From contig DASYYE010000023.1 in NCBI GenBank assembly GCA_035946955.1, positions 1 to 33,720 of the forward strand: a stretch of DNA of 33,720 nucleotides, in the 5' to 3' direction. This DNA is from DASYYE01 sp035946955. Its GTDB lineage: Bacteria; Actinomycetota; Actinomycetes; Streptosporangiales; Streptosporangiaceae. Of this stretch, positions 24,012 through 31,302 are shown piece after piece. Positions within the stretch are counted from its first letter, which is position 1. Every line of letters begins with the position of its first letter. The notes beneath the pieces were generated by a model that saw only the letters and a list, made by a program, of their open reading frames with translations, was not told the origin of the DNA and made no database searches. The translations under genes and the position numbers were made by a program.

Positions 24012-25264
24012 CAGCCCAGAGCGACATGGTGGTGGTCGGCGGCGGTGTCATCGGCTGCGCCGTCGCCTACTTCGCCACCCAGCTAGGTCTTGACGTGACG
24101 CTGGTCGACATCCCCAAGCGGGGCCGCGCGACCTCCGCATCGGCGGGCGGCACCTGGCCGCTGGGCGAATCGGTCGGGCTCGGCTGCGGCGTCATCTTCT
24201 ACAAGGCGCTCATGGCCCGCGCTGGCAATGACAGCCCGGCCCACCCGCCGCAACTGCCCGCCAGCTTCCTCGACTTCGCGCTTGCGTCCAACGCGATGTT
24301 CCCTGCCCTGGCTGCCGAACTGCGCGAGTGCACGGACATCGACGTCGAGTTCGAGCGGACCACCTTGCTGTTCCTCATGTACGACGACGGCGACGAGGCG
24401 TTCGCCCATGACGTGCTGGACCGCTACCCCGCCCAGCAGGAGCTGATGGAATGGCTGACACCTGGCCAGGTGGCGGCAGCCGAACCGGCCCTGACCCGCG
24501 ACCTGCGCGGCGCCCTGCGCTTCCACACCGACGACCAGCTCAACCCGTACCGGTTCGCGGACGCGCTGCGCGCCGGGGCTCGCCACCACGGCGCAACCGT
24601 CATCACCCACACCCCCGTAGTCGATGTGGAGCACACGGGGAGGCGGGTCACCGGCGTCCGAACGCCCAGCGGCACGTTCGGCTGTGACGTGGTCGTCAAC
24701 GCCGCGGGGGCATGGGCCAGCGAGGTCGCCCGGATGGCCGGGACCGACGTACCGGTCACGCCCGTGCGCGGGCAGATCGTCTGCACCCAGACGCTCCCGG
24801 AGACACTCACCGCATGCATCTCCACCAGTGACTGCTACCTGGCCCAGAAGAAGCACGGCGAGATCATCATTGGCAGCACCACCGAGGAAGTGGGGTTCGA
24901 CACCGGGACCACCGCCTCAGCCATGGCCTCGCTCACCGCGGGCGCGATCCGGGCCGTGCCCGCACTCGAGCGGGTGGAGGTCAAGCGTGTCTGGGCCGGC
25001 CTGCGCCCCGGCACACCCGACGAACTGCCCATCCTCGGCCCGGCCGAGGGCCTGACCGGATACCTCAACGCATGCGGGCACTTCCGCACCGGGATTCTCA
25101 ACGCGCCGCTGACTGGACTGATGACCGCCGAAATGGCCACTGGGCTGCCCCCGTCGTACCCGGTCGAACCGTTCCTGGCCGCACGTCCCTCCCTGCTCAG
25201 CGCAACAGCAATGACCGGCGCGGCACGTGAGACGGCGCACGCCGGGGACTCCGCCCGCCGCTAG
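24008..25264 (+). CDS. DAO-family FAD-dependent oxidoreductase (HcnC-like catalytic subunit)
   Basis: This is a 418-aa flavoenzyme. The N-terminal VVVGGGVIGCAVAYFATQLG binds FAD, and LNPYRFADALRAGARHHGATV followed by DVVVNAAGAWASEVA are standard D-amino-acid-oxidase-fold signatures. IIIGSTTE, GLRPGTPDELPILG and GHFRTGILNAPLTG mark the second FAD contact and the C-terminus. It would oxidise a secondary or primary amine such as glycine, proline derivatives, sarcosine or an opine. Start GTG 24008 has AGGAGG seven bases upstream and overlaps the previous stop as GTGA. In Pseudomonas the same subunit order makes hydrogen cyanide from glycine; related sets oxidise opines or D-hydroxyproline, and the sequence alone does not decide. 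The last ~25 residues are a variable tail. Confidence 0.88.
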   Translation: MTAQSDMVVVGGGVIGCAVAYFATQLGLDVTLVDIPKRGRATSASAGGTWPLGESVGLGCGVIFYKALMARAGNDSPAHPPQLPASFLDFALASNAMFPALAAELRECTDIDVEFERTTLLFLMYDDGDEAFAHDVLDRYPAQQELMEWLTPGQVAAAEPALTRDLRGALRFHTDDQLNPYRFADALRAGARHHGATVITHTPVVDVEHTGRRVTGVRTPSGTFGCDVVVNAAGAWASEVARMAGTDVPVTPVRGQIVCTQTLPETLTACISTSDCYLAQKKHGEIIIGSTTEEVGFDTGTTASAMASLTAGAIRAVPALERVEVKRVWAGLRPGTPDELPILGPAEGLTGYLNACGHFRTGILNAPLTGLMTAEMATGLPPSYPVEPFLAARPSLLSATAMTGAARETAHAGDSARR

Positions 25265-25325
25265 CCCAGCGCCGGATCACCATCACCGAGGGGGTCCAGC
25301 CCGTGTCAACCGGCATGTACGCCGC

Positions 25326-25378
25326 ACGCGGGCTGCTCCCGGTAACGCCCATGCTCGGCTTCGCCGGGCAGCCCGCGT
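25326..25378. terminator. Strong hairpin between convergent genes
   Basis: ACGCGGGCTG (25326-25335) pairs perfectly with CAGCCCGCGT (25369-25378). After a 2-base bulge, CCCGG (25338-25342) pairs with CCGGG (25364-25368), leaving a loop of about 21 bases. It lies 61 bp past the flavoprotein stop and 122 bp past the stop of the convergent gene, a good place for a bidirectional terminator. There is no T-tract. The rest of 25265-25499 holds no supported gene. Confidence 0.5.
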
Positions 25379-25499
25379 ACGGGTCTGGTGACGGGTCAGG
25401 TCGAGCTGGCCGATGTTCAGGCTCAGGACTTCCGAAACCCAGTTCACCAACCCCGACACCATCAACCCACCCCGGGGCGCTAACACCCACGCGCCGAGC

Positions 25500-26636
25500 T
25501 TAGGGTGTGGCGCCGATTACCACCGTGCCATGGCCTCCGGCGTCCAGCTCGTGCGCCAGCTCCGCAGCTCGGCGGGCCACGAGCCTGGCGCCGTGTGGCG
25601 TCTCACTGAGCAGCCCGCAGGGAGGGGCGATGCATAGCCTTATGCGTGAAGGTATGGCTGCGCGCGCGAGGCTCGCCGCCTGCAGCTGCCCCGGCCCGTC
25701 CTGCACGGACACGACCAGGCCAGCTGCGAGCTGCGTGCCGGCCGACAGCTCCAGATCGGTCAGGGGAGCGTAATACCCAGGATCGGTCCTCGCAGGCGCG
25801 GACACGGTCGTGAGGGGCAGATGGATCACCTCTAGCCGCCGCCCCGCGGGCCAGTTCCGGGAGAGGGCGTTAGCCAGCCGGACGAGGGGGGTGAGGTCGG
25901 TCAGCTCGCGCGCCGGCCGCCCGTTGAGGCTGCCCAGGCACAGGTGGATGGCCATCCTGGTACCAGACGGGACGGCGCGCGCCAGCCTGCACACCGAAGC
26001 TGCGGCCCACCTGGCTGCAAAGCGCTGTAGGAGTCGGGGCACCGTGGCCACGGCGACGGTCTCGGCCGGCAGCTCCAACTGGACGACCACGTCCTCGCCC
26101 AGCTCCCGGATACGGGTGATCTCCCGGACCGTCGCGCGATGAATAGCCCGGCGGTAGAACAGCGGGCCGGCCAGGCCGAACACCACCACTGAAACGTTGA
26201 GAGGGCTGGGTATCCCGGCAAGCAGAGGGAGATCGGAGCGGTCGTGCTCGCCCTGCAGTTTTCGGAGCACCGGAAGGGAGCGCTGGGCGAACCGCGCGTA
26301 GCGCAGGTGCCGGTCGAGTTGGGGAAGCCGGCTCCAGGGGCGGCGCCTCGCCAGGACTGGCCGGTCCGCGAGGCCGGACCAGTTGCCGTCCCTGACTACC
26401 CTGATTCCCGGCTCATCGCGCAGGGACTTGCTGAGGTACATCACATACCCTCGCCACGGCTCGCCGTCGCCCAGGCATACCAGCCCCTTCCCGGCCAGGG
26501 AGAGTTGCTCGCGCATCAGGGGTTCCACCGTGGTCGCGGTCGCCTCGTCGGGCGCGACCAAGTACCCGTCGCAAGGCCAACTGCCCGGCAGGTAGACCCC
26601 TGTCCCCAGCGGGCCCGCCTCTGGCTCTCTCGTCAT
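25500..26636 (-). CDS. Uncharacterised protein with UROD/MetE-like fold
   Basis: This is a 378-aa cytosolic protein. The pattern recalls the TIM barrel of uroporphyrinogen decarboxylase and cobalamin-independent methionine synthase: IPSPLNVSVVVFG, a helix with REITRIRELGEDVVVQLELP, AIHLCLGSLNGRP, VIHLPLTT, then YYAPLTDLELSAGTQLAAGLV and IRLCIAPPCGL. The Cys in CIAPPCG and the His in HLCLGS sit where zinc or substrate ligands occur in MetE-like proteins. The HCxG and EC motifs of true MetE are not intact, so a methyltransferase activity is unproven. ATG 26636 has GGAAGG about five to nine bases upstream. It is convergent with the flavoprotein operon and has no functional neighbour. Confidence 0.6.
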   Translation of the reverse strand: MTREPEAGPLGTGVYLPGSWPCDGYLVAPDEATATTVEPLMREQLSLAGKGLVCLGDGEPWRGYVMYLSKSLRDEPGIRVVRDGNWSGLADRPVLARRRPWSRLPQLDRHLRYARFAQRSLPVLRKLQGEHDRSDLPLLAGIPSPLNVSVVVFGLAGPLFYRRAIHRATVREITRIRELGEDVVVQLELPAETVAVATVPRLLQRFAARWAAASVCRLARAVPSGTRMAIHLCLGSLNGRPARELTDLTPLVRLANALSRNWPAGRRLEVIHLPLTTVSAPARTDPGYYAPLTDLELSAGTQLAAGLVVSVQDGPGQLQAASLARAAIPSRIRLCIAPPCGLLSETPHGARLVARRAAELAHELDAGGHGTVVIGATP

Positions 26637-26810
26637 CGTGACCTTCCGGTCCGGGGGGCTGCTGCCAGCCTAGCCCGGCGGATACCTCCCAGCACCGTAT
26701 CGATATGGAGCTGTAGACGTCACGTTCGACGCAGTCAGCGGAGCACCAGCCCGCTCTCAAAATTGGCTTGTAACCGCTGACCGGTTCTGCGGGGCTACCC
26801 GCAGCAAGGC

Positions 26811-26952
26811 GTCCGGCTCGCCGAGATCATCACCTATCTGCACGAGCGGATCCGCGAGGCCACCGAACGCGGCTGGCTCGGCGAACTCGGGGCTCCAGAT
26901 CAGCCTTGCCGCCGCCCAGCAGAAGATGGAATAGCTCCGCCACATCCGCGCC
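26811..26952 (+). pseudogene. Decayed coiled-coil-like fragment, possibly from an integrase/recombinase
   Basis: The frame reads VRLAEIITYLHERIREATERG, then WLGEL. After a one-base shift near 26888 it continues GLQISLAAAQQKME, a TAG stop, then LRHIRA. The rejoined sequence is an amphipathic helical segment resembling C-terminal tails of some actinobacterial site-specific integrases, from memory and unverified. One frameshift and one stop in 47 codons indicate a dead gene. Nothing upstream supplies the rest of the protein. Confidence 0.35.
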
Positions 26953-27004
26953 CGGGAACCCAGTCACAGCCGACCGAAGCCGGAAATCCGCAGTAACCGC
27001 CAGA

Positions 27005-27010
27005 TAGGAT
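27005..27010 (+). promoter_or_regulatory. -10-like TAGGAT, probable leaderless promoter
   Basis: TAGGAT ends seven bases before the ATG at 27017, which would place transcription initiation at or next to the start codon. There is no Shine-Dalgarno sequence ahead of the gene, agreeing with leaderless translation. No clear -35 element is seen. Confidence 0.45.
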
Positions 27011-27016
27011 CATGTC

Positions 27017-27820
27017 ATGAGTGGAGATCCCACGCCGGTCCCCGCTATCGATACCACCACGCCCAGTCTCGCGCGGGCGTATGACTATCTCCTGGGCGGA
27101 AAAGACAACTACGAGGTGGACCGCCAAGTCGTGGAGATGCTCCGGACGGTGGCTCCGGAAGCCTCATTGAGCGGCCGGATGAACCGGGCGTTCGGGAAGC
27201 GTGCGGTCAGGTACATCGCGGAACAAGGGATCAGGCAGTTCATCGATCTGGGAAGTGGCATCCCTACGACCCCGCCCAGCGTGCATGACGCGGCCCACAG
27301 TGTCGACCCCGCCGCACATGTGGTCTACGTCGACATCGACCGTGTGGTCGTCGCATACAGCCTTGCGCTGCGGTCCAGCGGCTCCGGAGTCACTACGATC
27401 TTGGCGGACATCCGGCGGCCCGAGACGGTGCTGGATCATCCAGAGCTCCAGGCGAACATCGACTTCAACGAGCCTGTTGGCGTGGTCATCTTCAGCGTGC
27501 TCGACGTCATCGAGGACAAGGACAACCCGCTCGGGATCGTCAAGCAGTTCCGCCAGCGGATGGCCCCCGGCAGCTACCTGGGCATCTCGCACCTGTCGGC
27601 ACGCAGCGCGCCCGACGCCATAGCCCACGCCCATAAAATCAGCCAAGAGACGGGGTTCCCGGCAGTAGCCTTCCGGTCCGACGAAGAAGTCCTCCGGTTC
27701 TTCGACGGCTTCGACCTCGTCGAGCCCGGACTGGTCGACGTCAGGGAATGGCACCCCGAGCAGGACGCCCCACAAGTCAAGATCAAACTCGTCGGCGCCG
27801 TCGGACGGAAAACGGGTTAG
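27017..27820 (+). CDS. DUF574 (Methyltransf_19) SAM-dependent methyltransferase
   Basis: This is a 267-aa member of an actinobacterial family of predicted SAM methyltransferases. The N-terminal signature DTTTPSLARAYDYLLGGKDNYEVDRQ is diagnostic. The SAM-binding loop is FIDLGSGIPTTPPSVHDAA, followed by VVYVDIDRVVVAYSLAL, where the acidic end of strand 2 contacts the ribose. Motif IV-like VGVVIFSVLDVI and GSYLGISHLS follow. The full family length is present. Members are abundant in Streptomyces and relatives and their substrates are mostly unknown. ATG 27017 is supported by the absence of a Shine-Dalgarno sequence and a -10 seven bases away. Confidence 0.93.
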   Translation: MSGDPTPVPAIDTTTPSLARAYDYLLGGKDNYEVDRQVVEMLRTVAPEASLSGRMNRAFGKRAVRYIAEQGIRQFIDLGSGIPTTPPSVHDAAHSVDPAAHVVYVDIDRVVVAYSLALRSSGSGVTTILADIRRPETVLDHPELQANIDFNEPVGVVIFSVLDVIEDKDNPLGIVKQFRQRMAPGSYLGISHLSARSAPDAIAHAHKISQETGFPAVAFRSDEEVLRFFDGFDLVEPGLVDVREWHPEQDAPQVKIKLVGAVGRKTG

Positions 27821-27935
27821 GACCCGCATCGGCCAGTCGCGCCAAAGCGCGACAGAGGCCAGGCCAGGCGGGCAACGCATCCGCATCGACCTGTCCCCCG
27901 GTGAGTGGTTGCGGTGGTTGCGTTAGGCAGCCGGG

Positions 27936-28146
27936 CTAGTGCCAGCACCGGCGCGGTGGGGTGATCTGGAGCAGGCCACCGTCACCGAGGGCGAAGATCG
28001 TGCGCGCTGCCGGATCGATGGCCTCGAACCCGGAGTTGCCCTGGAACAGCGGGAGATGTTCGCTGGCTCGCACTCTGCCGGTTCGCGGATCGAGGCACGC
28101 CACGACTGCTGCCTCGTTGGCTACCCACAGGGCGCCTCCTCGTAGC
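27936..28146 (-). pseudogene. C-terminal remnant of a beta-propeller-like protein gene
   Basis: On the minus strand, ending at TAG 27938-27936, the frame reads ALWVANEAAVVACLDPRTGRV, then GFEAIDPAARTIFALGDGG and LLQITPPRRCW. This is typical of the last blade of secreted YncE/PQQ-like propellers in actinomycetes, where the protein ends in ITPP plus Cys. Upstream codons (higher coordinates) remain open but turn Arg/Pro-rich with no start, blade motif or signal peptide, so the 5' part is lost. It is probably a degraded gene. Confidence 0.4.
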
Positions 28147-28451
28147 TGGTCGTCGCGTCCATGGGCCAGTGGAAGACGCCGGTCGGTGGAGTCAGCCCGA
28201 TACGGGGACCGGGCGGGGCGAGCATCGGCAGGCCGTTGGCGCCGATTGGATGCATAGACGCGAACAAGAGGCCGGCCGCTCCATCACGTTAGCGCGGGCG
28301 CCGATACTCCCAGTCCTGCACGGCCAGCGAATCATCTCGCGAACTATTTAACATCAGTTCCTGGGCACCTGAATCTAATATGGCCGCAGTTCGCCTACTG
28401 GCTGAGGCAAAGTGATCCTTGGACCACTGTTCTGCAGTTCTGTCCTTCCGT

Positions 28452-28457
28452 TAGAAT
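28452..28457 (+). promoter_or_regulatory. -10-like TAGAAT upstream of the STAND gene
   Basis: TAGAAT would place transcription start near 28464. That gives a 75-base leader to ATG 28539, or a leaderless start at the in-frame TTG 28464. No convincing -35 is present. Confidence 0.35.
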
Positions 28458-28538
28458 GATCCCTTGCATATAGTCATCGCCTCGCCGATGAGAAAATCGC
28501 CCTTCCGGATCGCAACATCCATCGTTATCGTCTCTCTC

Positions 28539-30803
28539 ATGGATGCCGCGCTACTGTGGACAGCTTTGGGTTCTGCTGCAGCGGTTCCCGCACTGGCAGT
28601 GGGCGCCTGGCAGCTGCGATTGCAGATCTTGGAGCGGAGCGAACGTAGACATCGTCTCGACGGAGAGAGCCCACTTGTGGCGGCTGGCCGCGGCGAATTG
28701 CCGGTAACGGCCCCTCTTGGACGGCTTCCTGCTGATGTCCGCGGCCGGGATGTGCTGCTGGCTGAGTTGCGTCGCCAACTTACCCGCCGGGGGACGCGCA
28801 GCGGCGTGTGGGTGCTAGCGGGGATGGGCGGGCTGGGCAAATCGACCGTAGCCCTAGCGGTCGCGGCGACAGCGCGCTTGCGTGGGTGGCGCATATGGTG
28901 GGTCACTGCATCCGACCCGGCGTCGCTGACTGGGGGGATGCTGGAGGTCTTGGGCCAGCTAGGCGCGCCTGATCTGGTTACGCGTGCGGTCCGGGAAGGC
29001 GCACCGACCGGGCCCGACCGGGCATGGGAGATTCTCAACACCTACCATTCAGCAAAGGATCGGTGGTTGCTGGTCTTCGACAATGCCGATAACCCGGCCG
29101 TGCTGGCCGCAGCCGGTGAGTCCACCCCGGCTGACGGCACCGGATGGCTACGATCCGGGTCGGCAGGGATGGTCATCGTGACCACCCGAAACCGAGATCC
29201 GCGCGTATGGGGGCGAGACGTTAAGATTCGCGAACTCAGGTTGCTCGATGACAGTACCGCTGCACAGGTTCTTCGCGACCTCACTCCTCATATTCGTGAC
29301 CACGACGGGCAGCTTGCCGAGGAACTCGGCCATCGCCTGGGAGGTCTGCCGCTGGCACTCCACCTGGCCGGAACCTATCTCGCGTCCCCCTTCGCGCGGT
29401 GGCATAGCTTCGCCGACTACCTCAACGCCTTGGACAGCGAAGGGCTTGCCGACACGCTGGTCGCCCTTGATGAGCCCAGTGAGCAGGCTCGTGCTACGGT
29501 TTCGCGGACCTGGGAGTTGTCCCTGGACGCGCTCGCAGCCGAAGGCAGGCCGCAAGTGCGACCGTTGCTGTTCTTGCTGTCCTGCTATGCCGCCGCAACC
29601 CCTATTCCGCTGGCTATGCTCCGGCCCGAGCTACTCAGCACCATTCTTTCGGCGTCCGGACAGGAAGGGCGAATACGGGATGCTGGCTTGCACGGTTTGG
29701 TGAGCGTAGGTCTTATCGATACTGCGGTTGACAGCGAGGGGCCCACCGGCCAAGCCGTGACTGTCCATCCCGTGGTCGTCGACGTCAACCGGAACCGACT
29801 ACTCACCATGGCACAATCTGACCTCTCACCAATTGGCAAGACTGCTGTCGACCTGCTGCAATCCTTTTGCACAAACCTCCACACAACAACCCTTGCCGAC
29901 TGGCCGACTTGGCGTCGGGTCGTCCCGCACATGGCCGCCCTTCTCGCATGGCTCGCGGTCCACCTGGATACCCAAGCCCTCGCGGATCTGGTCGACACGA
30001 GCGTTCTCGGTGCTCATGCACTGTGGCAAAGCGGCAACGCTCCGGCGGCTGAGAAACTGGCCGCCGCCGCTGTCGCTGCAAGCGATCGCCTCGGCCGCGA
30101 CCACCCCACCACGCTGACAGCCCGGTCTGAACTCGCGCTCATCGTGGCCGAAAGCAGGTACGGCGAGGCCGAGAAGATGTTCCGTGACCTGCTCATAGAT
30201 CAGCAGCGGGTGCTTGGCCCTGCTCACCCAGACACCTTTGTCTCCCAACGCGTGCTCGCACGGCTGGCAGGCCTACAGGGCCGGCACCGGGAAGCCGAGT
30301 CGCTCTACCGGCAACTGATAGCGGACCGCACGCAGATCCTGGGCAAGGACCATCCTGAGACCTTGCACGCCCGTCACGGACTTGGATGGACGATCGCACG
30401 CCAAGGCCGCGAAGAAGATGCTGAATCGCTGTTCCGGCAGCTACTGTCTGACAGGCTGCGGGTCTTTGGCAACAATGACCCTGCATGCCTGGAGACGCGG
30501 CGGAGCATCGCCGCGATGGTATCGCGCCAGCACCGCCACCAAGAGGCTGAACAGCTATACCGCGAGCTGATACCAGATCAACAACGGGTTCAAGGGACGG
30601 ACCACCCCCGAACCTTGGCAGCCCGCCACGGGCTGGCCTCCACCATCTCGGCGCAAGGCCGACTCGACGAGGCCGCTCAGATGTATCGCGAGATACTCGC
30701 TGACCGCATGAAGATCCTCGGCGATGCCCACCCCGATACCCTCGCAACCCGTGCCGCTCTGGCAGAGATCACCGATGGGCCGGGGCTCCCCCCGCCAGAG
30801 TGA
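28539..30803 (+). CDS. STAND NTPase: NB-ARC domain with C-terminal TPR repeats
   Basis: This is a 754-aa protein. Residues ~4-28 are a hydrophobic helix (LLWTALGSAAAVPALAVGAW) followed by a basic helix, suggesting a membrane anchor. The NB-ARC domain spans ~65-350: Walker A GMGGLGKST (95-103), Walker B LLVFDNAD (177-184), sensor MVIVTTRN (211-218) and the GLPLAL motif (LGHRLGGLPLALHLAG). A winged-helix-like stretch follows to ~470. From ~540 there are five TPRs of 42 residues with the pattern AExxYRxLxxDxxRVLGxxHPxTL. STAND proteins are ligand-triggered, ATP-driven switches; in bacteria they act in signalling, antibiotic regulation or phage defence. No catalytic effector domain is seen. ATG 28539 is chosen by resemblance to MDxxxxWTxxGS-type starts in related proteins; in-frame TTG 28464 and ATG 28488 are alternatives. 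Confidence 0.85.
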   Translation: MDAALLWTALGSAAAVPALAVGAWQLRLQILERSERRHRLDGESPLVAAGRGELPVTAPLGRLPADVRGRDVLLAELRRQLTRRGTRSGVWVLAGMGGLGKSTVALAVAATARLRGWRIWWVTASDPASLTGGMLEVLGQLGAPDLVTRAVREGAPTGPDRAWEILNTYHSAKDRWLLVFDNADNPAVLAAAGESTPADGTGWLRSGSAGMVIVTTRNRDPRVWGRDVKIRELRLLDDSTAAQVLRDLTPHIRDHDGQLAEELGHRLGGLPLALHLAGTYLASPFARWHSFADYLNALDSEGLADTLVALDEPSEQARATVSRTWELSLDALAAEGRPQVRPLLFLLSCYAAATPIPLAMLRPELLSTILSASGQEGRIRDAGLHGLVSVGLIDTAVDSEGPTGQAVTVHPVVVDVNRNRLLTMAQSDLSPIGKTAVDLLQSFCTNLHTTTLADWPTWRRVVPHMAALLAWLAVHLDTQALADLVDTSVLGAHALWQSGNAPAAEKLAAAAVAASDRLGRDHPTTLTARSELALIVAESRYGEAEKMFRDLLIDQQRVLGPAHPDTFVSQRVLARLAGLQGRHREAESLYRQLIADRTQILGKDHPETLHARHGLGWTIARQGREEDAESLFRQLLSDRLRVFGNNDPACLETRRSIAAMVSRQHRHQEAEQLYRELIPDQQRVQGTDHPRTLAARHGLASTISAQGRLDEAAQMYREILADRMKILGDAHPDTLATRAALAEITDGPGLPPPE

Positions 30804-31302
30804 AGCGCCACTATGCAGAACGCGTCTCTAGGAGGCCTTGGGAGCCCTCTCCAGATTCTCTTGCGTTAGCGCCCTATGCCACCGCGCCCACGTCCGTCAC
30901 CCGCGAGGCCGACTGCGGCGGTCACAGCCAGCGGCGAACTTCTCCGCGTATTCTCCGGGCCGATACCCTCCCACCCCGTTCGCCGCAAGAGGTCGGTGAG
31001 TCTCGGAGGGTCCATAAAGAGCCATCAGATGGAGGGCCCGGCACCTGCTCATGCCGGCCAAAGGCGCGCAGGGTGATCCCAAGGAGTTCGTTGTGCGCGT
31101 CGTGCTGCCAGCACAAGAAGGCAAGCCGCCCCCGCGGCGTGTTACGCGGTGGAAGCGGTAACCCTGCCTTTGCTGCGAGTCCCGATTCCCCCATCTGGGG
31201 GTACCGCCGCGTCGGCCACCAGCGCAAGGTTGCGAAGTCACAGGGCCGGCTAGGCCGGACGGCTACATGCCGCAGCCGGGATGGATGGAGGGAGTCGCCG
31301 CC
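30804..31302. other. Intergenic region, no supported gene
   Basis: No frame here shows consistent codon bias. A compact hairpin CCCCC-atct-GGGGG (31188-31201) could be a terminator or attenuator before the transporter operon. A plus-strand frame contains WGYRRVGHQ, faintly like the IS3/IS481 motif WGYRRIHGEL, but nothing else supports a transposase relic. Confidence 0.4.

Larger units (their letters stand above)
26637..27016. other. Intergenic region holding a gene relic and a promoter
   Basis: No intact gene is present. The central part (26811-26952) contains a frameshifted protein fragment, and the last 15 bases hold a -10-like element for the methyltransferase gene. The remainder shows no recognisable structure. 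Confidence 0.5.
27821..28538. other. Intergenic region with a propeller-gene remnant
   Basis: No complete gene is seen. Positions 27936-28146 on the minus strand hold the tail of a decayed beta-propeller-like gene. The part from ~28290 to 28460 is AT-richer and contains the probable promoter of the STAND gene. Confidence 0.5.

Noticed and set aside
28464..28538. TTG 28464 as the definite start of the STAND protein
   Set aside because: It fits a leaderless promoter but TTG is rarely used for leaderless initiation, and the protein pattern typical of the family begins at ATG 28539.
31190..31260. WGYRRVGHQ, similar to the IS3/IS481 transposase motif WGYRRIHGEL
   Set aside because: Only one short match; no other integrase-core motif, ends or frame support was found.
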